Notes under the pieces: generated by a model
The model's database searches: none
Told to the model about the DNA's origin: nothing
The model's input: only the letters and a program-made list of their open reading frames with translations
Part shown: positions 35,170 through 43,778 of the stretch, piece by piece
Numbering within the stretch: position 1 is the stretch's first letter
Layout: each line of letters begins with the position of its first letter
Source: Blautia luti
GTDB lineage: Bacteria; Bacillota; Clostridia; Lachnospirales; Lachnospiraceae
Length of the DNA: 64,000 bases
Assembly: GCF_013304735.1 (NCBI RefSeq)
Contig: NZ_JAAITI010000013.1
Coordinates: 37,890-101,889 of the forward strand
Reading direction: 5' to 3'
Made by a program: the position numbers and the translations under genes

Positions 35170-35198
35170 ATTATATAGTTTTAAATACTACTTGTAAA
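35170..35198 (-). promoter_or_regulatory. Promoter of the DUF1836 gene
   Basis: On the minus strand, TTTACA (35198-35193), 17 bases, TATAAT (35175-35170). Confidence 0.78.
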
Positions 35199-35307
35199 GA
35201 AACTTTTTCCGGGAAAATGAGAAAGTAAGGTTGTGGCTTTACCGGAAAGAAAAGACATGGTAGTATATAAAGATACTGTTGATATGGAAAAAGAAATGGA
35301 GATCAAA

Positions 35308-37551
35308 ATGAGTATACAGGATGCTTTGGACACATTGAATCCCATGCAGCGGGAAGCTGCTGTACATACAGAAGGACCGCTTCTGATTCTTGCGGGAGCC
35401 GGTTCCGGAAAAACAAGAGTGCTGACCCACAGGATAGCCTATTTAATGGAAGAAAAGGGTGTCAATCCCTGGAATATCCTGGCGATCACCTTTACCAACA
35501 AGGCTGCCAGTGAGATGCGGGAACGTGTAAATAAAATTGCGGGAATGGGTGCGGAGAGCGTATGGGTTTCCACCTTTCATTCCGCATGTGTGAGGATTTT
35601 ACGCAGACATATTGAGGTGCTGGGATTTGGCAGTAATTTTACCATCTATGATACCGATGACCAGAAGACAGTCATGAAGGAAATCTTCCGGAAATTCAGT
35701 ATCAATACAAAAATTTATAGAGAACGTGCTGTTCTTGCGGAGATTTCCCATGCAAAGGATGAGCTGATCACGCCGGAAGAGATGGAGCTGAATGCAGGAA
35801 GTGATCCGGATGCACGAAAGATTGCAGGCATGTATAAGGAATATCAGTCCGTCCTCCGGGGAAACAACGCCCTGGATTTTGATGATCTGATCGTGAAAAC
35901 CGTGGAGCTTTTCCAGCACAATCCGGATATCCTGGATTATTATCAGGAACGTTTCCGGTATATTATGGTGGATGAGTATCAGGATACCAACACTGCACAG
36001 TTTAAATTCGTAAGTCTTCTTGCGGAAAAATACAAGAATCTCTGCGTAGTTGGCGATGATGACCAGTCTATTTACCGCTTCCGTGGAGCAAATATCGGGA
36101 ACATTCTGGGCTTTGAGAAGGTTTTCCCTGAGGCGAAGGTGGTACGGCTGGAGCAGAATTACCGTTCCACACAGAATATCCTGAACGCAGCCAACGAGGT
36201 AATTGCCAACAATACGGAGCGTAAGGAAAAACGCCTCTGGACAGAGAACGAAGAGGGCGATAAAGTCCATTTCCGTCAGTTTAACAACGGATTTGAGGAA
36301 GCGGAATATGTTGCGGGAGAGATCATCCAGGGCCGGCGTAACGGGAAATTCCAGTATAAGGACTGCGCGGTACTTTACCGGACCAATGCCCAGTCCCGCC
36401 TCTTCGAGGAGAAATTTCTCCTGGCAAATGTTCCTTATAAGATTGTCGGCGGCGTGAACTTTTATGCCCGCAAAGAGATCAAGGATCTGTTAAGCTATCT
36501 GAAGACCATTGACAATGCCAGTGATGATCTGGCTGTGCGCAGGATCTTAAATGTGCCAAAAAGAGGGATCGGACTCACCAGCATCGGCCGTGTCCAGGAC
36601 TATGCGGATATGATGAACCTGAGCTTTTACGATGCGCTCCGCGTGGTGGAGGAAGTACCGTCCATTGGCAGGGCAGCAGGAAAGATCAATGATTTTGTAT
36701 CCTTTATCCAGGGATTGAAAAGTAAGGCAGAGGCCTATACAGTCCGTGAAACCCTGGAAGAGGTCATTGAGCTTACCGGTTATGTGAAGGAACTGGAGGC
36801 AGAGAAAACGGAGGAGGCCCAGGCGAGGATCGAAAATATCGATGAGCTGATTTCCAAGACAGAATCCTTCCAGGAAGCCATGGAGGAGGCCGGACAGCCG
36901 GCAACACTTTCTGCATTTCTGGAGGAGATCGCACTGGTGGCAGATATCGATTCTGTTGATCCGGATCAGGATTATGTACTTCTGATGACTCTTCACAGTG
37001 CCAAGGGCCTGGAGTTTCCAAATGTATTTATGGCGGGAATGGAAGACGGAGTATTTCCGGGATACGCCTCCATCTGGTCCGGAGATCCGTCAGATATTGA
37101 AGAAGAGCGAAGACTCTGTTATGTAGGAATCACACGTGCCATGAAAGAACTGACATTAACCTGTGCAAAACAGCGTATGATCCGTGGAGAGACCCAGTAC
37201 AACCGTGTATCCCGCTTTGTAAGGGAAGTTCCAAGGGAACTGGTGGATCTTGGCCATACCATTCAGGAGAAAAAGCCCAAGGTGGATAACATCGTATCTC
37301 CGAAGAGTGCCTATGCCCAGATGAAAATGAATTTCCAGGCAAAGAGCACCCTGCAGAAAAAAGATTTCACAGTGAAGAAGGCGGACAGCCTGGACTATGG
37401 TGAGGGAGACACGGTCCGTCATGTGAAATTCGGAGTCGGTATCGTAAAAAATATCGCAGACGGCGGCAGAGACTACGAAGTGACGGTAGACTTTGACAAA
37501 GTCGGCGTGAAAAAAATGTTCGCCGGTTTTGCCAAGCTGAAAAAGATCTGA
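35308..37551 (+). CDS. pcrA: ATP-dependent DNA helicase PcrA/UvrD
   Basis: A 747-residue superfamily 1A 3'-5' helicase, usual length for PcrA. Motifs: Q motif LNPMQREAA, Walker A GAGSGKTRVL, motif Ia TFTNKAASEMRER, motif II VDEYQDTN, motif III GDDDQSIYRFRGA, motif IV region LEQNYRST, motif V TLHSAKGLEF and motif VI YVGITRA. The C-terminal Tudor-like RNA polymerase-binding segment (VRHVKFGVGIVKNI) is present. ATG 35308 was chosen for its match to the PcrA N-terminus and a GGAG six bases upstream; earlier in-frame starts add 25 charged residues. It acts in nucleotide excision repair, replication and removal of RecA. Confidence 0.95.
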   Translation: MSIQDALDTLNPMQREAAVHTEGPLLILAGAGSGKTRVLTHRIAYLMEEKGVNPWNILAITFTNKAASEMRERVNKIAGMGAESVWVSTFHSACVRILRRHIEVLGFGSNFTIYDTDDQKTVMKEIFRKFSINTKIYRERAVLAEISHAKDELITPEEMELNAGSDPDARKIAGMYKEYQSVLRGNNALDFDDLIVKTVELFQHNPDILDYYQERFRYIMVDEYQDTNTAQFKFVSLLAEKYKNLCVVGDDDQSIYRFRGANIGNILGFEKVFPEAKVVRLEQNYRSTQNILNAANEVIANNTERKEKRLWTENEEGDKVHFRQFNNGFEEAEYVAGEIIQGRRNGKFQYKDCAVLYRTNAQSRLFEEKFLLANVPYKIVGGVNFYARKEIKDLLSYLKTIDNASDDLAVRRILNVPKRGIGLTSIGRVQDYADMMNLSFYDALRVVEEVPSIGRAAGKINDFVSFIQGLKSKAEAYTVRETLEEVIELTGYVKELEAEKTEEAQARIENIDELISKTESFQEAMEEAGQPATLSAFLEEIALVADIDSVDPDQDYVLLMTLHSAKGLEFPNVFMAGMEDGVFPGYASIWSGDPSDIEEERRLCYVGITRAMKELTLTCAKQRMIRGETQYNRVSRFVREVPRELVDLGHTIQEKKPKVDNIVSPKSAYAQMKMNFQAKSTLQKKDFTVKKADSLDYGEGDTVRHVKFGVGIVKNIADGGRDYEVTVDFDKVGVKKMFAGFAKLKKI

Positions 37552-37609
37552 GAGGGATCTCTCCGGGCAGACTATTTCTGCAAAAAACTGTAAAAATCCG
37601 GCCTCAAGG

Positions 37610-37638
37610 TTGTAATTGGAAAACCGGTATGTTAGAAT
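37610..37638 (+). promoter_or_regulatory. Promoter of the cobalamin-riboswitch operon
   Basis: TTGTAA (37610-37615), 17 bases, TAGAAT (37633-37638), directly upstream of the riboswitch. Confidence 0.72.
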
Positions 37639-37644
37639 CAGTAT

Positions 37645-37830
37645 CAGCGTAATTGAATTGCTGTGAAGTGAACAGTATCACCGGCACATATGCTGCCGGA
37701 TACTGTGAGAGGGAATCGGGTAAAAAGCCTGAGCGGTTGCGGCCACTGTATACAGAAGAAGGGATTTCACATGCCATTGCAGAAACTCATGTGAGAAGGC
37801 GAAATCCCGATGTCAGAGAGATTCTGGAGA
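37645..37830 (+). promoter_or_regulatory. Cobalamin riboswitch
   Basis: The core elements of an adenosylcobalamin aptamer are visible: GAGGGAATCGGGT near 37706, AAAAGCCTGAGCGGTTGCGGCCACTG near 37722 (B12-box region) and the closing GATGTCAGAGAG with ATTCTGGAG near 37810. The arms GTATCACCGGCA / TGCCGGATACTG form a peripheral helix. A terminator follows. Bound cobalamin would be expected to switch off the downstream uptake operon. Confidence 0.88.
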
Positions 37831-37836
37831 AAATTC

Positions 37837-37886
37837 TGATACATCATTCATGATCGGCTAAAAGATGAATGGTGTATCAGTTTTTA
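37837..37886 (+). terminator. Riboswitch expression-platform terminator
   Basis: A 16-bp stem (CTGATACATCATTCAT / ATGAATGGTGTATCAG) followed by TTTTTATTTT. Typical of transcription-terminating control by the aptamer just upstream. Confidence 0.88.
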
Positions 37887-38048
37887 TTTTGCGGAGTTTT
37901 TTCTGAGTCTGTAAGTCAGGAAACCTGCTTGACAGTATGTAAGTGGGAGCTTCCGTACAAAGTGTTCCGTGCAGATTTTATGAAGCCCCATCTTTTCGGT
38001 TACCCATAGGCAACAGGAGATAAAACAGGCGAAAAGAGAGGAAATGAA

Positions 38049-39143
38049 ATGAAAAACAAGTATGTATCCACAAGAATCATGGCAATGGTAATGGCAGCGG
38101 CAATGACCGTATCAGCAGCTCCGGCTGTTTATGCCGCAGAGAGAGCAGACTCCGAGACCATCAAGGAAGACAACCAGCCGGCAGCAGAAGACAGTACAGA
38201 GTCTGCAGACACCGAAGATTCTTCCGCAGAGGCAACCAAGACAGAATATCCTCTGACCATCACAACCTATGATTACGATGGAAACGAAATCGAAACCACT
38301 TATGAAAAAGCACCGGAAAAAGTCCTTGCTGTATATCAGGGAAGCATTGAGACTATGCTCGCACTTGGTCTGGAAGACCACCTGGTAGCTACCGCAGGTC
38401 TTGATAATGAAGTTCCGGAAGATCTCAAAGAAGCATTCTCAAAAACAAATTATCTTGACGAATTTACCCCATCCCTTGAAACTGTAACAATGCTGGAGCC
38501 GGACATGATCTTATCCTGGAGCTCTCTTTTCTCTGATGAGAATCTGGGAAATGTAACAGACTGGATCGACAAAGGCTGCAACACCTACTACAACACCAAT
38601 ACTCGTCCGGACGGCGACAGAACACTGGAAAATGAATTCACAGATATCTTAAATATCGGAAAGATCTTCGATGTACAGGACAAAGCGCAGGCTATCGTTG
38701 ATGATGCAAAAGCAGTGATCGACAAAACTCTTACTGCAACTGCAGATGTAAAAGACAAACCAAGCGTAATGGTATTGGAGCCTCTTGGAGATAACATCAC
38801 AAACTATGGCGTAAAGAGCCTTGGCGGAGATATGGTAACACAGTTAGGCGCAACTCTTGCAAACCCGGATGCTTCCACCGTTGGAAAAGAGGATATCATC
38901 GCAGCCAACCCTGACGTGATCTTTGTGGTTTACATGCCATATGCAGGAGATGATCCGGAAACTGTTAAGAACAGCCAGCTTGCAGTGATCCAGGATGATG
39001 AGTCCCTGAAGAGCCTTGACGCAGTAAAGAACGGACGTGTTTACCCGATCATGCTCAGTGAGATGTATGCAAGTGCAACACGTACCCAGGACGGAATCGA
39101 AACTTTTGCAAAGGGATTATATCCGGACGTAAATCTTGACTGA
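38049..39143 (+). CDS. Cobalamin/corrinoid ABC transporter, substrate-binding protein (BtuF-like)
   Basis: A 364-residue secreted protein with a class III binding fold (two lobes joined by a helix), as in BtuF and siderophore-binding proteins. The signal peptide (about 1-29) ends VYA-A, a signal peptidase I site, with no lipobox cysteine. A 40-residue E/D/S/T-rich linker precedes the binding domain (KVLAVYQGSIETMLALGLEDHLVA ... ANPDVIFVVYM). The riboswitch upstream indicates corrinoid as ligand; sequence alone could not exclude haem or a siderophore. The gene begins about 160 bases after the riboswitch terminator. Confidence 0.87.
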   Translation: MKNKYVSTRIMAMVMAAAMTVSAAPAVYAAERADSETIKEDNQPAAEDSTESADTEDSSAEATKTEYPLTITTYDYDGNEIETTYEKAPEKVLAVYQGSIETMLALGLEDHLVATAGLDNEVPEDLKEAFSKTNYLDEFTPSLETVTMLEPDMILSWSSLFSDENLGNVTDWIDKGCNTYYNTNTRPDGDRTLENEFTDILNIGKIFDVQDKAQAIVDDAKAVIDKTLTATADVKDKPSVMVLEPLGDNITNYGVKSLGGDMVTQLGATLANPDASTVGKEDIIAANPDVIFVVYMPYAGDDPETVKNSQLAVIQDDESLKSLDAVKNGRVYPIMLSEMYASATRTQDGIETFAKGLYPDVNLD

Positions 39144-39157
39144 TCGGAGAAAATGCA

Positions 39158-40243
39158 GTGAAAGAAACAGCTTCACAGAGAAAAAAAGATAAGGTGCTCA
39201 GAACATCCATGTATGTGGCAGTTCTCATCGGACTTGCAGGATTCCTTATTTTTTCCATACTTGCAGCCATCACTTTTGGAAATGCGGATCTGTCACTGAA
39301 GGATGTATACAGCGTTATCGCTTATAAATTGTTTCATATAAAAAGTCTGTCCGCCTATGCGGAAGGCGCAGTTCATGATGTTGTGTGGCTGATCCGGCTG
39401 CCTAGAGTCCTTCTGGCTCTGGCAGTTGGAATGGCTCTTTCCGTGTGCGGCGTGGTGATGCAGGCTATCGTGCAGAACCCGCTGGCAGACCCGTATGTGC
39501 TGGGTATCTCATCTGGTGCATCTCTGGGTGCCACACTGGCCATCATGCTTGGAATCGGAAGCTTTCTTGGCGGAAACTCTGTGGGAATCACAGCTTTCAT
39601 TGGCGCGATGATCACTTCTTTTGCGGTGATCGCCATTGCAAACATGGGTGGAAAGGCAACTTCCGCAAAACTGATCCTTGCGGGAATGGCGGTCAGCGCA
39701 GTCTGTTCTGCTTTTTCCAATTTTGTCATTTATATTACCAATGACAAAAATGCGGCAACAGAAGTTATGAAGTGGAGCATGGGAAGTCTTGCCGGAGCAA
39801 GCTGGACCAGAGTGGGTGTAATGCTTCCGGTCACGCTGGTGTGCGTGGCTGTTTTCTGGACGCAGTACCGGAACCTGAATCTGATGCTTCTGGGAGATGA
39901 CGTATCCATTACCCTTGGAACAGATCTGCACAGACTGCGGACTTTTTATCTGATCGTTGCTTCTGTTATGATCGGATTTGCCGTGTACTGTGCCGGTGTG
40001 ATCGGATTTGTGGGACTGGTGATCCCTCATGTGGTCCGGATCCTTTTTGGAACAGATCACAGAAAACTGCTCCCCTTAAGTGCGCTTCTTGGTGCATCGT
40101 TTCTGATCTGGTGCGATGTGGCATGTCGTGTGATCCTTAAAAATTCCGAGATGCCCATCGGTGTGCTGGTATCCATTATCGGTGCTCCCTGCTTTATTTA
40201 TCTGCTTGTGCGGAAATCCTATGGATTCGGAGGTGCCCGGTAA
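39158..40243 (+). CDS. Cobalamin/corrinoid ABC transporter permease (BtuC/FecCD)
   Basis: A 361-residue FecCD-type permease with about ten membrane helices. Recognisable segments are RLPRVLLALAVGMALSVCGVVMQ, NPLADPYVLGISSGASLGA, WSMGSLAGASW and the coupling region GFVGLVIPHVVRILFGTDHR. GTG start with CGGAGA seven bases upstream. Its stop overlaps the ATPase start (TAATG). Confidence 0.93.
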   Translation: MKETASQRKKDKVLRTSMYVAVLIGLAGFLIFSILAAITFGNADLSLKDVYSVIAYKLFHIKSLSAYAEGAVHDVVWLIRLPRVLLALAVGMALSVCGVVMQAIVQNPLADPYVLGISSGASLGATLAIMLGIGSFLGGNSVGITAFIGAMITSFAVIAIANMGGKATSAKLILAGMAVSAVCSAFSNFVIYITNDKNAATEVMKWSMGSLAGASWTRVGVMLPVTLVCVAVFWTQYRNLNLMLLGDDVSITLGTDLHRLRTFYLIVASVMIGFAVYCAGVIGFVGLVIPHVVRILFGTDHRKLLPLSALLGASFLIWCDVACRVILKNSEMPIGVLVSIIGAPCFIYLLVRKSYGFGGAR

Positions 40244-40998
40244 TGAAGATCACCACAGAAAATATTCAGGTTGGCTTTCACGCCAGACAGATCCTGAAGG
40301 GAATCTCCATGGAATCCAAGGATAAGGAACTGGTAGGAATCATCGGACCAAACGGAAGCGGAAAATCCACTTTGCTGAAATGCATTTACCGTATTCTGAA
40401 ACCAGACGCAGGAGCCGTGTATCTGGACGGCGAGGAGCTTCATTCCATGAGTGTTCGAAGCTCTGCGAAAAAAATGGCCGTGGTGGCACAGCACAATTAT
40501 TATAATTTTGATTTTACGGTCCGCGAGGTGGTTCTTATGGGGCGTGCGCCTCATAAAAAGACTCTGGAACGGGACAATGCAAAAGATTACCAGATCGTGG
40601 ATGAAGCGCTGAAAACCGTACAGATGGAGGCGTTTGCAGACCGTACCTTTTCCACTCTTTCCGGAGGAGAGCAGCAGAGGGTGATCCTGGCAAGAGCACT
40701 TGCCCAGCAGACCTCTGCACTGATTCTGGATGAGCCTACCAATCATCTGGACATTACCCACCAGATCATGCTGATGGAGCTGGTGAAAAAACTTAATGTA
40801 ACCGTGATCTCCGCTATTCACGATCTGAATATTGCAGCAGCATACTGTGATAAGATCTATGTACTGAAGGACGGAGTTCTGGAAGGTTACGGAACGCCGG
40901 AAGAAGTCCTGACCCCGGAGCTGATCCGCAGGATCTATAAAGTAGAAGCGGAGATCGTTTACGACAGCCGCGGAAAGATGCATATTTTGTTTTTATGA
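40243..40998 (+). CDS. Cobalamin/corrinoid ABC transporter ATPase (BtuD/FepC-like)
   Basis: A 251-residue ATPase with Walker A GPNGSGKST, signature LSGGEQQRV, Walker B ALILDEPTNHLD and an H-loop in SAIHDLN. It follows the FepC/BtuD subfamily (Q-loop in VVAQHNYYNFDFTVREVV). Completes the three-gene transporter under riboswitch control. Confidence 0.93.
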   Translation: MKITTENIQVGFHARQILKGISMESKDKELVGIIGPNGSGKSTLLKCIYRILKPDAGAVYLDGEELHSMSVRSSAKKMAVVAQHNYYNFDFTVREVVLMGRAPHKKTLERDNAKDYQIVDEALKTVQMEAFADRTFSTLSGGEQQRVILARALAQQTSALILDEPTNHLDITHQIMLMELVKKLNVTVISAIHDLNIAAAYCDKIYVLKDGVLEGYGTPEEVLTPELIRRIYKVEAEIVYDSRGKMHILFL

Positions 40999-41034
40999 TT
41001 CTGGCTGTGAGGCGGGATGCATAGAGGGAAAAAG

Positions 41035-41388
41035 ATGAAAAAGATCGGGATTTTGACATGCCTTAATTCCAATGATGTGTGTACCAGGGCAGGATGTCTG
41101 TCTGCATTTCGGGAAAGAAGAGATTTTTTTTCCGGCTATTCGGAAGATACGATTCTGGCAGCTGTGATGACATGCAACGGATGCAAAGAAACCAATGCAA
41201 AAGAACCTGCTGAAGATGAGGGGATTTTGGAAAAGGCAGACCGGCTGGTCAGTGAAAAGATCAGCGTCATCCATGTCGGGGTATGCCGTCTGAATGAGGA
41301 AAAAAAGGAATGTCCGCGGATAACACAGATCTGCGGTCTGATAGAAGAACGCGGGATCAAAGTGATCCGAGGAACCCATAAAGAATAA
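41035..41388 (+). CDS. CGGC domain protein
   Basis: A 117-residue cytosolic protein with many cysteines placed as in the CGGC domain: ILTCLNSNDVCTRAGCL near the N-terminus, TCNGCKETN in the middle and HVGVCRLNEEKKECPRI near the C-terminus. The family is predicted to bind metal and has no established function. It is the last gene before the terminator at 41396 and only 36 bases after the corrinoid transporter ATPase, so it should share riboswitch control. ATG 41035 has AGAGGGA five bases upstream. Confidence 0.8.
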   Translation: MKKIGILTCLNSNDVCTRAGCLSAFRERRDFFSGYSEDTILAAVMTCNGCKETNAKEPAEDEGILEKADRLVSEKISVIHVGVCRLNEEKKECPRITQICGLIEERGIKVIRGTHKE

Positions 41389-41395
41389 GAGAAAA

Positions 41396-41439
41396 CCGCC
41401 GTATCTTTCCGGAAATGCCGGAAATACGGCGATTTTTTT
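41396..41439 (+). terminator. Terminator of the corrinoid uptake operon
   Basis: CCGCCGTAT / ATACGGCG stem with an inner TTCCGG/CCGGAA hairpin and seven T residues. Confidence 0.9.
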
Positions 41440-41607
41440 ACAGAATGTTTCTGCGAAAATTTGTGTAAGTTCTGGTAAAACCAGACATATGGTGGTATAA
41501 TAAGAACATTAAAAAAAGGCTCGGGTGCAGCGACCTCAAAAAACGCTGCGCTGCAGATTTACTGACAGACAGTACAGCCGAACAGAAAGAAAGGATGGTG
41601 CAGTGTT

Positions 41608-41838
41608 ATGAATTTAAATACAACAAAGCTTGAAGAACTGCTTGCAACACTGAAGAAAAAAGAAGAAGAGAAAGATAAGAACACAGTCCTTTGGGTACTG
41701 GCGATCATCGGCGCAGTTGCAGCTGTTGCAGGAATCGCATTTGCAGTATATCGTTTCTTCGCTCCGGATTACCTGGAAGATTTTGAAGAAGATTTTGATG
41801 ATGACTTCGATGATTATTTCGAGGATGAGGAAGAGTAA
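41608..41838 (+). CDS. Small single-pass membrane protein with acidic tail
   Basis: A 76-residue protein: a charged N-terminal helix (KLEELLATLKKKEEEKDKN), one membrane segment (VLWVLAIIGAVAAVAGIAFAV) and a tail of almost only D, E, F and Y. GAAAGGATGGTG precedes the ATG. The charge pattern suggests the K-rich end is inside, although both ends are charged. It stands alone between two terminators. No function is known to me; short proteins of this form are common in Lachnospiraceae. Confidence 0.75.
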   Translation: MNLNTTKLEELLATLKKKEEEKDKNTVLWVLAIIGAVAAVAGIAFAVYRFFAPDYLEDFEEDFDDDFDDYFEDEEE

Positions 41839-41914
41839 GAACTTTCACTGCAGAGGCTGTTTTGAACAGATCAGAATGGCTGTCTGTTATGTATGATATG
41901 AGAAGCGGATAATT

Positions 41915-41947
41915 GAAGCCCCGGCGCGATACCGGGGCTTGATTTTT
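41915..41947 (+). terminator. Terminator after the small membrane protein
   Basis: AAGCCCCGG / CCGGGGCTT stem followed by GATTTTT. Confidence 0.9.
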
Positions 41948-42047
41948 GAAGACGGACCGTGAAACGCTGGCGTTCATGAGCAGACAGTAAAGAGGATCCT
42001 GAATGTTCGAACTATTGTCTGCTGGTTATAAAACAGAAAGAGGATTT

Positions 42048-43628
42048 ATGAAAAAAGGTGAAATTTACGAAGGTATTATAGAAAAAGTGGAATTTCCAAA
42101 CAAAGGTTTTGTTTGGGTTGATGACCAGAAAGTAATTGTAAAAAACGGAATCCCGGGACAGAAAGTCCGGTTTATGATCAATAAGAAACGTTCCGGCCGG
42201 GCGGAAGGACGTCTTCTGGAGGTCCTGGAGAAATCTCCTCTGGAAACAAGAGAACCTGCCTGTCAGGAGTTTCCGGCATGCGGCGGCTGCATGTACCAGA
42301 CCATGAGCTATGAGGCACAGAAGGATATGAAGGAACATCAGGTGAAGGAACTTTTGGATGGGGCAGTAAGAGAGAGCCTGGCTAAGATCGGGAAGAACGG
42401 TGATGGGACAGAAGAAGCTGAGGCTGCAGATCGTTTATATCACTGGGATGGGATCTACGGCAGTCCTATTGAGTTCGGGTACCGCAATAAGATGGAGTTT
42501 TCCTTTGGGGATGAGTATAAGGATGGGCCGCTGTCCCTTGGACTTCACAAGAAGGGAAGCACTTACGATATCCTGAATACGGATGATTGTAAACTGGTCC
42601 ATCCGGATATGACGAAAATCCTTGTCTGTGTGCGGGAGTTTTTCCTGGAGCGTAATGCCAGTTTTTATAAGAAGCTTCAGCATGTGGGATATCTCCGCCA
42701 TCTGCTTCTTCGAAGAGGCGTCACAAGCGGCGAAATTCTGGTTCATGTGGTAACTACCACCCAGGAAGAGTATGATCTGGAACCACTGAAAGAACAGCTC
42801 CTTGCACTTCCCCTGGAAGGTAAGATCGTGGGGATCATGCACATTTTAAATGATTCTCTGTCCGATGTGGTACAGAGTGATGAGACGAAGATCCTTTATG
42901 GAAAGGATTATTTCTACGAAGAACTTCTTGGGCTGAAGTTTAAGATCAGCACGTTTTCCTTCTTCCAGCCAAACTCCCTGGCTGCAGAGATCCTGTATTC
43001 CAAGGTGCGGGAATATGTAGGAGATACCAGAGATAAGGTGGTGTTTGACCTTTACAGCGGAACCGGCACTATCGCCCAGCTTGCGGCATCTGTTGCCAGT
43101 GAGGTGATCGGTGTGGAGATTGTGGAAGATGCGGTAAAAGCTGCCAGAGAAAACGCAGCACGAAATGGCATCAGCAACTGCCGCTTTATAGCCGGAGATG
43201 TGCTGAAAGTGCTGGATGAAGTGCCTGAGAAACCGGACATGATCATTCTGGATCCGCCAAGAGACGGCGTTCACCCGAAAGCCCTTCCGAAGATTCTGGC
43301 TTATGGGGTGGACCAGATCGTATACATTTCCTGCAAGGTTACAAGCCTTGTAAGAGACCTTCCGGCATTTTATGAAGCAGGGTATCAGATGACCAACGCC
43401 TGTGCAGTGGATCAGTTCTGTCAGGGGGTTCATGTGGAGACGGTTGTTCTTTTGTCCCAACATCGAGACAAGAGTACTTGTCTCGATGAACGCGGCAGTC
43501 GGCAAATCGAGATGCAAGCATCTCGGCTTGCCTCGTTGCTCGCGCAAAAACCAGATGACACGATAGAGAGCGACTTAGACTTAGATGAGCTGGATACAAC
43601 CAGAGCTGAGTTGAAAGCTCGTGATTAG
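42048..43628 (+). CDS. rlmD: 23S rRNA (uracil-5-)-methyltransferase RlmD/RumA type
   Basis: A 526-residue SAM-dependent RNA m5U methyltransferase. It has an N-terminal TRAM domain (IEKVEFPNKGFVWVDDQKVIVKNG), a cluster-binding cysteine set (CQEFPACGGCMYQ), SAM motifs (FDLYSGTGTIAQ, DPPRDGVHPKAL) and the catalytic cysteine in YISCKVTSLVRD. The product should be m5U in 23S rRNA. ATG 42048 matches the family start MKKGEIYEG; ATG 42003, also with a ribosome site, is possible. After residue 471 an insertion of 28 residues, coded by two palindromes, interrupts the C-terminal part, and the protein ends abruptly after DELDTTRAELKARD. Confidence 0.9.
   Translation: MKKGEIYEGIIEKVEFPNKGFVWVDDQKVIVKNGIPGQKVRFMINKKRSGRAEGRLLEVLEKSPLETREPACQEFPACGGCMYQTMSYEAQKDMKEHQVKELLDGAVRESLAKIGKNGDGTEEAEAADRLYHWDGIYGSPIEFGYRNKMEFSFGDEYKDGPLSLGLHKKGSTYDILNTDDCKLVHPDMTKILVCVREFFLERNASFYKKLQHVGYLRHLLLRRGVTSGEILVHVVTTTQEEYDLEPLKEQLLALPLEGKIVGIMHILNDSLSDVVQSDETKILYGKDYFYEELLGLKFKISTFSFFQPNSLAAEILYSKVREYVGDTRDKVVFDLYSGTGTIAQLAASVASEVIGVEIVEDAVKAARENAARNGISNCRFIAGDVLKVLDEVPEKPDMIILDPPRDGVHPKALPKILAYGVDQIVYISCKVTSLVRDLPAFYEAGYQMTNACAVDQFCQGVHVETVVLLSQHRDKSTCLDERGSRQIEMQASRLASLLAQKPDDTIESDLDLDELDTTRAELKARD
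43461..43544 (+). repeat. 84-bp in-frame palindromic insertion in rlmD
   Basis: Two hairpins lie side by side: CATCGAGACAAG / CTTGTCTCGATG (43461-43488) and GGCAA..CGAGATGC / GCATCTCG..TTGCC (43501-43532). They encode 28 residues between VVLLSQ and QKPDD, an exact multiple of three. The pattern resembles palindromic elements that insert into coding regions without breaking the frame. Confidence 0.65.
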
Positions 43629-43712
43629 AGGGAATGTGTCAGATTGGTAAATGGTATTCGTAATATGGCAGAAGAGATTATGTTAAAAGAATTGGTTTAT
43701 ATCTAAAGCGTG

Positions 43713-43736
43713 GAAAGCTCCTTCGGGAGCTTTTTG
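43713..43736 (+). terminator. Terminator after rlmD
   Basis: AAAGCTCC TTCG GGAGCTTT, a UUCG tetraloop hairpin with a T tail. Confidence 0.9.
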
Positions 43737-43778
43737 CTGTTTATAAGATAAATTCTGTCGGAGATTTATTATAAAACA

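Noticed and set aside
37653..37853. 66-codon frame ahead of the BtuF-type gene.
   Set aside because: It lies wholly within the cobalamin riboswitch and its terminator and has no ribosome site.
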